A stretch of 34,233 nt of DNA from Myxococcales bacterium (GTDB lineage: Bacteria; Myxococcota_A; Polyangia; Fen-1088). Positions 1 to 8,442 of this stretch are shown in pieces (the first letter of the stretch is position 1; each line of letters opens with the position of its first letter). The DNA is taken from the NCBI GenBank assembly GCA_003153015.1, contig PMBS01000142.1, positions 158 through 34,390 on the forward strand. Direction: 5' to 3'. The position numbers were made by a program, and so were the translations under genes. The notes under the pieces are model-generated. The model was given only the letters and a program-made list of their open reading frames with translations, made no database searches and had not been told where the DNA came from.

Positions 1-267
1 CTGCGCGAAGGGGGGCGCATGGTCAACATGGGAGTTGCCGACGGTCCCATTGCGATCAATCCCATCGTGTTGATGATGGGGCAGCGTCAGCTCCGTGGAT
101 CCAGTCAGGACGAAAGGCGCGATCTGATCGAGGCCCTGGAACTGGTCGCATCGGGCAAGGTGAAACCCATGATCGAGGTCTATCCCCTGGTGCAGGTCAA
201 CGAGGTGCGGGCGCGCCTCGAAGCCGGTCAGGTCCGCTACCGGGCGGTGCTCACCCACTCCCGATGA
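1..267 (+). CDS. Zinc-type (MDR) alcohol dehydrogenase, C-terminal part
   Basis: The gene is cut by the left window edge; an open frame runs from base 1 to a TGA at 265-267. The visible 88 residues begin with LREGGRMVNMG, the strand and turn that follow the nucleotide-binding fold in medium-chain dehydrogenases. They continue with IAINPIVLMMGQ and RQLRGSSQDERRDLIEAL, matching the 'G' and 'S' segments (…GS..G.R.dl.eal.l…) of the C-terminal catalytic domain. The last part, GKVKPMIEVYPL and VNEVRARLEAGQVRYRAVL, is the usual family ending. By family knowledge it would be an NAD(P)-dependent alcohol or aldehyde reductase. The zinc ligands and cofactor site lie outside the window, so substrate and cofactor cannot be judged. 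Its stop overlaps the next start by 4 bases (ATGA at 264-267), which suggests translational coupling. Confidence 0.8.
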   Translation: MREGGRMVNMGVADGPIAINPIVLMMGQRQLRGSSQDERRDLIEALELVASGKVKPMIEVYPLVQVNEVRARLEAGQVRYRAVLTHSR

Positions 268-2615
268 TTCGACTTCACCCGCGCCGGTTTCTTCCCTTCG
301 CATTGCTGTTGGCGGCGCTGGCCGTCCTGTATTTCCCGCTTCTGGCTGGCGAGATTCTGTTTCAACGCGATATCGGCCGTCAGATCTTCCCAGCGCGTTG
401 GTTTCTCCGCGATGCCCTCGTGCGCGGCGATTCCCTCTTGTGGAACCCGCTGCAGGGATTGGGGCTATCCACCCTGGCAAACCCGCTGAACCAACTCACC
501 TATCCGCTCAACGCGGTCTTCTTCGTCTCCTCCTCACCTCACCTCATAAGCTGGTGGCTATTGCTCCATTTGGTCATCGGTGGGGTAGGAATGATGATGT
601 TGGCCCGCGCCCTGGGGGCCCGCTCCGCCGTCGCCACGCTCATCGCGGGAATAGCCTGGTGTTTCTCGGGGTTTTGCACCGCTGAATTCACCGCAGGGCT
701 TCTGCTGGTGGCAGGTGCCTACTTGCCGTGGTGCGGACTGGGTTTCATTCACCTGGGCCGCGTACTGCACAGCGGATTGAAGATAGGCGCCTGGCTGGGG
801 GCGCTTGCTCAGGCCGCTATCCCCGTCGCCCTGGCGTTGCTGACCGGAGAGGTCTTCCTGGCAATCATCGCGGTCGGGTTCGGCCTGGCGGTCACCTTGG
901 CGGACGTGGAACCGGGTAGGGTTGAGCCCGCTGGGTGCATTCGGCGTGCCCGCAGATTCCTGCTCTCCGCGATTCTCTCCGTGGGGTTGGCAGTGGGCAT
1001 TGCTGCGGTCGCCATCCTTCCGGCGCAGCGGATCGCGCAGGGCAACGCGCGCGGAGATCGGTTGGCGCGGGCTACCGCCGAGGTGGGCTCTTTGCATCCC
1101 CTGCGGCTGCTGGAGCTGGTGGCGCCAGGATCCATGGGCGATCCCTACACCGACTATGTTGCCGGCCCCTGGGTAGGGGAAAGGGCTCTTGATCATAGGC
1201 CCATCGTCTACGGGTGCTATCTCGGTGCCAGCGTGCTCGTGCTGGCGAGCTTTGCCTTTGCTCGCCGTCGGCGAGGACCGCTGATTCTCGGCCTCGTCGC
1301 CCTTCTTGGCCTGCTCTTGGCGCTGGGCCGGCACACTCCGGTGCACACCGTGTTTCGCAACTTGATTCCACCCCTTGCGCTCATGCGAGGTCCGGAGAAA
1401 TACCTCATCGTGACTGTGGCAAGTTCGTCTCTGCTTGCTGCCCTGGGGATGGAGCGGCTCGCTTCCAGTGCGGTCTGGCTCCGTTCAATTCTTCTTGCGG
1501 TTCCGCTGGGCGTGCTCGCCCTATTCCTGCCTTTCGTGCCCGCTGCCATGGCCAGACCCGTGCGCCATGGGGCCTGGGTGGGATTTGCCGTGGTTTTGGC
1601 CATGGCAGCGGCAGCTTGGTTGGCCCGGCGGCGTCCCCGACTTGCGGGCGCGTTGACCGTCGCCATGGTGACGGTCGATTTGGCGGCAGCGGCTGGGCCG
1701 CTGCAGAATTTCGGCCCCAGCAGTCTTCTCGACGAATTGGCGCCAGCCGCCGCCGCGATTCGCAGGGATGCCGGTGTGCGTGGCTTGCGCGCGCCCCCTC
1801 GGGTACACCGTTCGCCTGATGTGGATGCCTCCATCGAACGAAGCGCGCCACCGCGCACGGTAGCCGAGGTACAACGTAATCTCTTGCGCACCCTGATCGA
1901 CAACCATGCCACCGTCTACGGGATTGGCGTGGTGCCGGGCTACGACGCCGCCACGCCGAGTTCGCTTCACACCCTGTGGAACGCGGGCCAAGGGCACGTG
2001 GCGGGCCTGCTGCGTCTGGCCGGGGTCGAGTATCTGATCTCCGGCATCGGCGATCCCTCGCTACCCACCCCAGACGGTCTGGATGCGATGATGGACCCGC
2101 TGCCAGGCACGCGCCTTTTTCGCGTCAACCGTGTGTTGCCTAGGGTGTATTGGGCGGGCACAACCCGCATCTTGCCCGACCCAGCCGCGCGCGAAGCCGT
2201 GTTCGACCCCGAGGTGGTCGCGGGTCGACGGGCGATCCTTGCCCCCCATCCCGAGGCACCCATGCTCGCAGCCGACGCCGGTCCCCTTGATCGGAGTGTC
2301 GGTACCTGTGAATTTGAGTCTTTTCTAGATGCACGCATCGCTGCCCGTTGCCAAGCCACCCGACCAGGCGTGGCAGTATTCCTGGAACAGTTCGACGCCG
2401 GTTGGAGCGCCTCGCTCGACGGCCGGCCAGCAGCAGTTCTGCGGGTGAACCTGGCCATGCGCGGAGTATTCTTGCCCCCCGGCACGCATCAGATCGTCCT
2501 CGCCTACCAGCCGCCAGGGTGGAGAATGGGTATCGCGCTCTCCACGATTTCGCTGGTATTACTGATCGTTCTTCTCGTCGTTCGGTTTCGCAGCGGGCAG
2601 AGATTGTGCCGGTGA
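264..2615 (+). CDS. YfhO-like polytopic membrane protein
   Basis: This 783-residue protein has many hydrophobic segments through about residue 470, with an N-terminal anchor (RFLPFALLLAALAVLYFPLL). A mostly soluble region of about 260 residues follows, and a last transmembrane helix (about 757-775) ends in a basic tail. The region RVNRVLPRVYWAG and later FLEQFDAGWSASLDG…PAAVLRVN…GVFLPPGTHQIVLAYQPPGW is the signature ending of the YfhO family. That family is related to GT-C glycosyltransferases and in Firmicutes acts in lipoteichoic acid or wall glycosylation. Here I infer a role in transferring sugars from a lipid carrier on the outer face of the inner membrane; the substrate is unknown. The start overlaps the preceding stop (ATGA). 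Alternative starts further in would remove the first helix, so the annotated ATG is preferred. Confidence 0.8.
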   Translation: MIRLHPRRFLPFALLLAALAVLYFPLLAGEILFQRDIGRQIFPARWFLRDALVRGDSLLWNPLQGLGLSTLANPLNQLTYPLNAVFFVSSSPHLISWWLLLHLVIGGVGMMMLARALGARSAVATLIAGIAWCFSGFCTAEFTAGLLLVAGAYLPWCGLGFIHLGRVLHSGLKIGAWLGALAQAAIPVALALLTGEVFLAIIAVGFGLAVTLADVEPGRVEPAGCIRRARRFLLSAILSVGLAVGIAAVAILPAQRIAQGNARGDRLARATAEVGSLHPLRLLELVAPGSMGDPYTDYVAGPWVGERALDHRPIVYGCYLGASVLVLASFAFARRRRGPLILGLVALLGLLLALGRHTPVHTVFRNLIPPLALMRGPEKYLIVTVASSSLLAALGMERLASSAVWLRSILLAVPLGVLALFLPFVPAAMARPVRHGAWVGFAVVLAMAAAAWLARRRPRLAGALTVAMVTVDLAAAAGPLQNFGPSSLLDELAPAAAAIRRDAGVRGLRAPPRVHRSPDVDASIERSAPPRTVAEVQRNLLRTLIDNHATVYGIGVVPGYDAATPSSLHTLWNAGQGHVAGLLRLAGVEYLISGIGDPSLPTPDGLDAMMDPLPGTRLFRVNRVLPRVYWAGTTRILPDPAAREAVFDPEVVAGRRAILAPHPEAPMLAADAGPLDRSVGTCEFESFLDARIAARCQATRPGVAVFLEQFDAGWSASLDGRPAAVLRVNLAMRGVFLPPGTHQIVLAYQPPGWRMGIALSTISLVLLIVLLVVRFRSGQRLCR

Positions 2616-2768
2616 CAGCGCACCGCGTACGTGCCGCCCCCATTTCTTGGCGGAATCTCTCGTCGGAATGAAGGAGAATGCGGTTTTAGTGACCCATTCG
2701 ATGCTCACGGCACCCCTACTAGGTAACCTGTGAAGGATCGATCTAACCCAAGGCGGAGAAGGAACTTG

Positions 2769-4511
2769 ATGAAGCGAACTGTATCTCTGGCAATGGTGCT
2801 CGTGGCTGGTGTGCTGGTTCTGGGTTGTTCGGCGGATACCGGTTCGGGCAGTACTTCTAATGGCACAGGAGGAAACGCTACGGGAGGGACGGGCGCTTCC
2901 TCGCAGAGTACGACCGGATCGGGCGGGAATCAGCAATCTGGGGGGAATCCGGCGAGCGGAGGTACTTCAACCGCTGCAGGTGGCAGCGGACTGGGTGGCA
3001 CGACCAGCTCAGGCGGCACGACCAGCTCAGGCGGCACGACCAGTTCAGGCGGCACGACCAGTTCAGGCGGCACGACCAGCGCGGGCGGCAGCGGACTCGG
3101 CGGTACGACCGGAGCAGGTGGCACGACTCGGGCGGGCGGCAACACGACCAGCTCAGGGGGCAGCGGACTCGGCGGTGCGACTGGAGCAGGCGGTGCGACG
3201 AGGGCAGGGGGCACCACCAGCGCCGGCGGCAGCGGACTCGGCGGCACGACCGCGTCAGGTGGGTCTGGCTCCGGCGGAACCGTTAATTTCGGCGGAACTT
3301 CCAGCTCCGGCGGCACTTCTAGCTCGGGAGGCACTGGGGGCAGGAGCACGGGCGGAACTAGCAACTCCGGTGGAACTTCCAACTCCGGGGGAGTTGTGAC
3401 TACCGGAGGCTCTAGCACCACCGGCGGCGCTGGTGGCAAGGGTGGGTCCAGCGCGACTGGGGGCTCCACCGGAAGCGGCACCTGCGGCGCTGTCGCGGGT
3501 GTGATTGGGACTCTCACCGACCCGGGACCTGGCTCGACCGATCCCTCCCCGCCCAACCCGCCCGGGATCACTTTCAAGGACACCGACGGCGATTTGGTCA
3601 ATGCCCACGGCGGCGGCATCATCCGGGTGTGCAACACCTTCTACTTGCACGGCGAATACTTCTTGAGCAGCTCGACCGAGAACCTCTTCAATGGCTTCTC
3701 GATGTACTCGTCCCAGGACCTGGTGACATGGAAGAAGGAAGGGAACAAAGGGATAATCCTGCCCCAGCAGGGGTCGACCACCGAGCTCGCACCAGGCCGA
3801 AAGGGCGAGAGGCCGCACATCATAAAGTGCCCGGCGACCGGCGAGTTCGTTCTCTACGCCCATGCGGCCGATTCCACCTATCAGAAAGACAAGGAAGTCG
3901 TCTACGCGACTTCACCTACCGTGAACGCTGTGTACAGCTACAAGGGGGCGCTCCTGAACGGAAGTACGAAGGCCGAACACAGCGACATGAGCGCCTACGC
4001 GGACGAGACGGGTGCCTATGTCGTTACGGAAAGTGGCCACGTCTTCACTTTGTCCAGCGACTGCCACAGTTGGGTGTCGGACAAGCAGTTCTCAGCATTG
4101 AACGGAACCACTGGCGGCATCGAAGCGCCCACAGTGTTCAAGGACACTAACGGCACCTACTACTTCATCGGCTCAGACAAGACAGGGTGGCGAGCCAATG
4201 ACGATTTCTACTCCACAGCGAAATCCATGAACGGACCGTGGACATACAAGGGATACATTGCACCCGCTGGCAAGAAGGCCTGGATGACCCAGAGTACTTG
4301 GGTTCAGCCCATCGTGGGAAGCCAGGGAACTGTTTTCATGTACTGGGGCGATCACTGGTATGGAAACCAAGACACCACCGCTCCAGGCGATCACAACTAT
4401 CTGGCGACGTATGTATTCCAGCCGCTGATTCTCACCGGCGGAACTACACTCATGCCGACCTACCTGGCCTCCTGGAAGATCGACATCGGCGCCGGCACCT
4501 GGTCGCAGTAG
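2769..4511 (+). CDS. Lipoprotein with Gly/Ser/Thr stalk and GH43-like beta-propeller domain
   Basis: The 580-residue protein starts at the ATG at 2769, which is preceded by GGAGAAGGA; a GTG in frame at 2730 would only add a tail in front of the signal peptide. A lipobox (LVLGC, Cys20) marks it as a lipoprotein. Residues about 21-238 are low-complexity Gly/Ser/Thr repeats, probably a flexible surface stalk. Residues about 250-580 resemble GH43-type five-bladed propellers, in particular those annotated as galactan 1,3-beta-galactosidase: AHGGGI, YLHGEY, SSQDLVTWKKEG, GERPHIIKC, HSDMSAYADE, then IEAPTVFKD (Glu452 a candidate general acid), DKTGW and MNGPWTYKG. This suggests hydrolysis of a galactan-like or plant/algal polysaccharide at the cell surface. 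The specificity is inferred from motifs only, and the catalytic residues should be checked by alignment. Confidence 0.75.
   Translation: MKRTVSLAMVLVAGVLVLGCSADTGSGSTSNGTGGNATGGTGASSQSTTGSGGNQQSGGNPASGGTSTAAGGSGLGGTTSSGGTTSSGGTTSSGGTTSSGGTTSAGGSGLGGTTGAGGTTRAGGNTTSSGGSGLGGATGAGGATRAGGTTSAGGSGLGGTTASGGSGSGGTVNFGGTSSSGGTSSSGGTGGRSTGGTSNSGGTSNSGGVVTTGGSSTTGGAGGKGGSSATGGSTGSGTCGAVAGVIGTLTDPGPGSTDPSPPNPPGITFKDTDGDLVNAHGGGIIRVCNTFYLHGEYFLSSSTENLFNGFSMYSSQDLVTWKKEGNKGIILPQQGSTTELAPGRKGERPHIIKCPATGEFVLYAHAADSTYQKDKEVVYATSPTVNAVYSYKGALLNGSTKAEHSDMSAYADETGAYVVTESGHVFTLSSDCHSWVSDKQFSALNGTTGGIEAPTVFKDTNGTYYFIGSDKTGWRANDDFYSTAKSMNGPWTYKGYIAPAGKKAWMTQSTWVQPIVGSQGTVFMYWGDHWYGNQDTTAPGDHNYLATYVFQPLILTGGTTLMPTYLASWKIDIGAGTWSQ
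2997..3086 (+). repeat. Five tandem 18-bp repeats in the lipoprotein stalk
   Basis: Five consecutive 18-base units of the form GGCACGACCAGCTCAGGC follow each other without gaps; copies 3 and 4 differ by one C-to-T change and copy 5 by two. Each encodes Gly-Thr-Thr-Ser-Ser-Gly. Longer imperfect blocks containing SGLGGTTGAGG-like units continue to about 3250. Perfect in-frame units of this size can change copy number by slippage or recombination without shifting the frame, so the stalk length may differ between strains. Confidence 0.9.
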
Positions 4512-4858
4512 GCGGCGTCTGCTGCCCAGTTCTCATCGCATCCGCACGCGTCTTGCCTCGGGTAGATTGGTCGTTCGCAAGGTCAGCACGCGCTACATTC
4601 CTTGCATGTGCCCGCGGTCGGTCACGTGCCAGTAGTAGCCGATCGCTTGCGGCCTTGACTCACTGAGTTCTTGCAGGCAGGGTCTGCCGCGTGGCCTTCC
4701 GGTATTGCCAGGACGCTGGGCTAGGGACACAGCGGACCCACCCAATGGCGCTCGAGCGCCGGGTTTCTCTGGCGCGCGGCGCTGGGAACGGGTCGCGGCC
4801 CATGCTTTTTCTCTATTCTCCAAGCAACTTCCTCAACCCCCCGCCGAGAATTTGAGAC
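4512..4858. other. Intergenic stretch with a 14-bp palindrome
   Basis: No convincing coding frame was found in these 347 bases. At 4747-4760 there is a perfect palindrome, GGCGCTCGAGCGCC, followed by GGGTTTCTCT. This could be a short terminator-like hairpin or a protein-binding site, but it has no proper loop and only a weak T-rich tail. The region must hold the end of the GH43-like gene's transcript and probably the promoter of the next lipoprotein gene. I could not identify a clear -35/-10 pair. Confidence 0.4.
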
Positions 4859-7231
4859 ATGAGAAACCGACGCCGTGCATGTTTGAAGATGCTGGTGCTC
4901 GTTCTGCCAGCGACATTGGGCCTTGCTTGCATTCAGCGAGACTGGAGCGTGTGCTCGCCCCAGGACCAGTGCCAGATGGGGTACACATGTACCGCCGATT
5001 GGAAGTGCGCGCCGGACGTCGACGCGGGTGCTGATGCTCTTTTGGTCGTGGCGGCCGACGGGGCTATGGGCATAGACGGGACGGTCATGCCCGAGGTGGC
5101 CCCTGGCTCTGCCGTCGGGCAGGATGGGGGTGAGCCGGACTCTGCATCGGTGTCCGCCTCGCCCGACGCGCAGGCAGACGTGGCACTTGATGTGCCGCTT
5201 GCTGCGGTCCCCGACGCGCCAGCGGCGGGCGTCCTTGCGGACGCGCCGGCCGCTGATGCGCCCTCCATCGGGCCAACCGTGGACGCTGCCGGTACCTGCA
5301 GCAGGGACAAGGACTGTCCGCCGCAGAATCCGCTCTGCTTGGGTAATCAATGCACCAAATGTGCCGGGGACAACGACTGCGCAGGCCGGCCAGGTACCCC
5401 AGCCTGCGCCACCAGTGGCCTATGCGTCGCCTGCACGGCGAATAGATACTGCACCGGCGCAGCCACGACCTGCGACACAAGTACCAACCAGTGCGTCGGA
5501 TGCGTCAAGAGAAGCGATTGCGCGGGGGCGTGTCAGACCTGCACGAACGGCGTCTGCACGGCGGTCAAGAGCCAGGACGATACAGGCGCCTGTCCTGGCA
5601 CATGCGACGCCACGGGCGCATGCAAAAGCAAGCAGGGGCAAGCCTGCACGGTCACGACTGATTGCGCGGCCGACGTATCTTGTGCCGACGGCTACTGCTG
5701 CGATAGGGCCTGCACAGGATCCTGTGAGGCTTGTGACATAGCCGGCTCGCTCGGAACCTGTACGACGTTGGCCGCGAACGCTGAACCTCATAAGGGTCAC
5801 ACGGCCTGCGTTGCCTCGGATCCCATCTGTGCGGGCAAGTGCAACGGCGTGAGCGCAACTTGTTCCTACCCCATGTCTACTACTGCGTGTGGTGCAGCTT
5901 CCTGCACGGGGCAGCTCTACCAAGCAGCAGGAACGTGCAGCAACGGTGATTGCGTCAAGCCCGCTGCGCAAACCTGCACAAGTGTCTGTGTGTCGAGTGC
6001 GGGGGGCTGCAAGGACTGCACGACGAGCAGCCAGTGCACCGACCCGACCAAGCCGATCTGCCAGGGGAATGTGTGCGTGGCCTGCGCAGCCGGTTCGACC
6101 ACTGCCTGCGGGGACAAAGACAGCAGCAAGCCCACGTGTGACGCAGGGACCGGGAAATGCGTAGAGTGCACTACCAGCAACCAATGCACGACGGCCAGCA
6201 AACCCATCTGTGGAAACAGCCAGACCTGCGTGGCCTGCGGGGACACCAGCGCTCCCACGAATGGCTGCTCAGCCAAGAACGCGACTCTGGCAGGGTGCAA
6301 CCTGACCAGCGGGACCTGCGTGGAATGCACCGCGAATTTGCACTGCACCTCCAGTGGCAAGCCCGTGTGCAACACTTCGACCAACCTGTGCGTGCAATGC
6401 ACAGACAGCAGTCAATGCAGTGGCGCAACCCCAATCTGCTCGTCGAACACCTGCGTGGCCTGCACCACGGACGCCCAATGCGTGGCCAGGCTGGGCCAGA
6501 ACCCGGGCGTGTGCATGTCCCACCAAGACGGCCGCTGCGCCACGGACGCGGAGACGATCTACGTGGAGAACACGGTCGGGTGCTCGACCACGCTGGCCGG
6601 TGGTGGAACCGCAACGGCGCCGTACTGTGACTCAGCGACGGGTATCAGCGCGCTAGCAGCCACGAGGCGTCTGATCGTGGTGCGCGGCACGGTGCAAGGC
6701 TTTAGTTACTACACGCCTGGTCTCCAACTTACTGTGGTCGGCCAACTCGACGGCACCCTCTACCCCTCCGGCGTGATTCCCAATTGTGTTGCGATCTCGA
6801 ACGGCGCAGATCTCTACATGCGCGATCTCATTTGCAACACGAACTACAACGCCGCGGCCGTGCAGGTCAATTCCGCCACCCTGCATCTGCTGCGCATGGT
6901 ACTCTTTGATTCGGGCGGTGGTGTTGTCTTGGATAGCTCGAATTTCGAGATTGTCGATACGATCCTCTCCGGGAACAGCGTGGGAGTGTTTGGCACGAGT
7001 ACTTTCGGCGGAATCTACGTGAACAACCCACCCGCCACTGGTCTGAAGATCCTGGAGCGCGTGACTTTCAAGGACAACAACATGCCAACGGACATCACGT
7101 GTACCGCCCCGATCACCGGGCTTGGCGTGTTTGCACCCGACAATAGGGTCGGCGTCACCTGCGGCATCACGCCCTGTGCGCCAGCCAGCGCCAACTGCGG
7201 TTCCAGCCTCACTTGGGTTTCGCCAGGCTAG
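4859..7231 (+). CDS. Cys-rich repeat lipoprotein with beta-helix-like C-terminus
   Basis: The 790-residue protein has a basic N-terminus and a lipobox (LGLAC, Cys24). An Ala/Asp/Pro-rich linker (about 50-140) is followed by a long Cys-rich section (about 143-560). This consists of repeated units such as CTKCAGDNDC, CVECTTSNQC and CVACTTDAQC, in which C-x2-C and C-x4-6-C spacings alternate, so it is probably rich in disulfides. The last ~225 residues contain short beta-prone repeats (VVRGTVQGFSYYTPG, GADLYMRDLICN, ATLHLLRMVLFDSGGG, NFEIVDTILSGN) of the right-handed parallel beta-helix kind. Such proteins are common on myxobacterial surfaces and mostly have no assigned function; I assign none. 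The gene is followed after 5 bases by the GT87-like gene, so the two may be cotranscribed. The start lacks a strong Shine-Dalgarno sequence. Confidence 0.75.
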   Translation: MRNRRRACLKMLVLVLPATLGLACIQRDWSVCSPQDQCQMGYTCTADWKCAPDVDAGADALLVVAADGAMGIDGTVMPEVAPGSAVGQDGGEPDSASVSASPDAQADVALDVPLAAVPDAPAAGVLADAPAADAPSIGPTVDAAGTCSRDKDCPPQNPLCLGNQCTKCAGDNDCAGRPGTPACATSGLCVACTANRYCTGAATTCDTSTNQCVGCVKRSDCAGACQTCTNGVCTAVKSQDDTGACPGTCDATGACKSKQGQACTVTTDCAADVSCADGYCCDRACTGSCEACDIAGSLGTCTTLAANAEPHKGHTACVASDPICAGKCNGVSATCSYPMSTTACGAASCTGQLYQAAGTCSNGDCVKPAAQTCTSVCVSSAGGCKDCTTSSQCTDPTKPICQGNVCVACAAGSTTACGDKDSSKPTCDAGTGKCVECTTSNQCTTASKPICGNSQTCVACGDTSAPTNGCSAKNATLAGCNLTSGTCVECTANLHCTSSGKPVCNTSTNLCVQCTDSSQCSGATPICSSNTCVACTTDAQCVARLGQNPGVCMSHQDGRCATDAETIYVENTVGCSTTLAGGGTATAPYCDSATGISALAATRRLIVVRGTVQGFSYYTPGLQLTVVGQLDGTLYPSGVIPNCVAISNGADLYMRDLICNTNYNAAAVQVNSATLHLLRMVLFDSGGGVVLDSSNFEIVDTILSGNSVGVFGTSTFGGIYVNNPPATGLKILERVTFKDNNMPTDITCTAPITGLGVFAPDNRVGVTCGITPCAPASANCGSSLTWVSPG

Positions 7232-7236
7232 CCCCC

Positions 7237-8442
7237 ATGCCATTGGCGGCGCGTACTCTGGCTTGGTGGAGCAGGCGCAAATCAGTGGTGTTGGCGTGGG
7301 CCGCGGCGCTCATGGGGTTGGCGGCACTGGTTTGGCTGGGCTACCAGACCTGGCGCCTGCTCTGGCAGCCGCCGCCGATGGGCGCGGTGGACCTCGAACA
7401 GCGCTGGACCGAGACGCGGTCCTTGTTTGCCGGACAGGCTGTGTATCGCGTGATTGGCACAGCCTCGTACCCACCCGCATCGCTGACCATGCTGTGGCCC
7501 ATCCTGGGCTGGCCAAGCTTCGCGATAGCGCGCTGGCTGTGGGCCCTGCTCACGGTTGGCGCGCTGGTCTGGATGGCACGGGTCGTGGTGCGCGCCAGCG
7601 GGGCCGCGACGAACGCTGAGCGCCGTGTGGCCATGCTGCTGCCGCTCGCCATGTACGCGACTGGAGCTGCCACGGGAAACGGACAACTCACCGTGCCTGT
7701 GGTTGCTTGTTTGCTCGCCAGCCTACCCATTCTGCTGCGCGAAAATCGGGTTCGGCCATTGGCACTTGCTGCCCTGGGTTTTGCCGGGGCCTTGGCCAAG
7801 CCATCACTTGCGGCGCCTTTCTTCTGGATGGTGCTTTTCCGTCCCAAACGGCCACTTTGGGCCATCGCAATCGTGGCGATCTACCTGGGACTCACCGCGG
7901 TGCCAGGGCTGGTTCAGCCTGGGGGCGTGATCCAGTTGAGCCACGAATTCCTGTCACGGACCGAACGCGACGCGGCCAAGGGAGCCGCACACTACGGCCA
8001 CGCTGATCTCCACTCCTGGTTAGGCGCTGTGGGCCGACCTGACTGGGACGCAGCGGGATCGCTCGTGGTCCTGGGACTTCTTGGATTGTGGACCTGGCGC
8101 CATCGGCGTGCTGACCCCTGGCTGCTGATGAGCGCTGCCGCGTTCGCAGCGCGCTTCTGGACCTATCACGGCTGGTACGACGATCTGCTCCTGCTCATTC
8201 CCATGATCGCCCTGTTCCGTCTCGCCAAGCAGAGCACAAGCGACGGGCAGAAGGTTTGGGCTGGATCACTGCTGGCGGCCATGCTGGTGAGCACCCTGGC
8301 GCCAGGCGGCCTGTATCTCCTGCCTGCTCCCTGGAACGAGATCTATGTCGCGGCTCAGGTGGTGGTCTGGCTCGCGGGCTGCGTGTTCTTACTGCGGGCG
8401 GCCGCCCGTTGGGGGTCAGCGTCGCCGGCGGCGGAGCAGTAG
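7237..8442 (+). CDS. GT87/DUF2029-like integral membrane protein
   Basis: The protein is 401 residues from the ATG at 7237; a TTG at 7213 in the same frame would overlap the previous gene, so the ATG is preferred. It is highly hydrophobic with about 9-10 predicted helices. The first loop has the segment AVDLEQRWTETRSLFAGQAVYRVIGTASYPPASLTMLWPI, in which the acidic residues and the YPP motif are typical of the DUF2029/GT87 group. Later pieces (LAKPSLAAPFF, FWTYHGWYDDLLLLIPMIAL) also fit. Known members are polyprenol-phosphate-dependent mannosyl- or arabinosyltransferases in actinobacteria. Here the donor and acceptor are unknown. Its 3' end overlaps the opposite-strand surface-protein gene by 27 bases, so the two are convergent. 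Confidence 0.7.
   Translation: MPLAARTLAWWSRRKSVVLAWAAALMGLAALVWLGYQTWRLLWQPPPMGAVDLEQRWTETRSLFAGQAVYRVIGTASYPPASLTMLWPILGWPSFAIARWLWALLTVGALVWMARVVVRASGAATNAERRVAMLLPLAMYATGAATGNGQLTVPVVACLLASLPILLRENRVRPLALAALGFAGALAKPSLAAPFFWMVLFRPKRPLWAIAIVAIYLGLTAVPGLVQPGGVIQLSHEFLSRTERDAAKGAAHYGHADLHSWLGAVGRPDWDAAGSLVVLGLLGLWTWRHRRADPWLLMSAAAFAARFWTYHGWYDDLLLLIPMIALFRLAKQSTSDGQKVWAGSLLAAMLVSTLAPGGLYLLPAPWNEIYVAAQVVVWLAGCVFLLRAAARWGSASPAAEQ

Noticed and set aside
558-1346. Long minus-strand frame inside the YfhO-like gene
   Set aside because: Composition rich in Arg/Gln/Gly/His with no domain pattern; it is a shadow of the plus-strand membrane protein.
2930-3637. Minus-strand Pro/Val-rich frame over the Gly/Ser/Thr stalk
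   Set aside because: It is the complement of the GGC/ACC repeats; the plus-strand frame has the signal peptide and catalytic domain.
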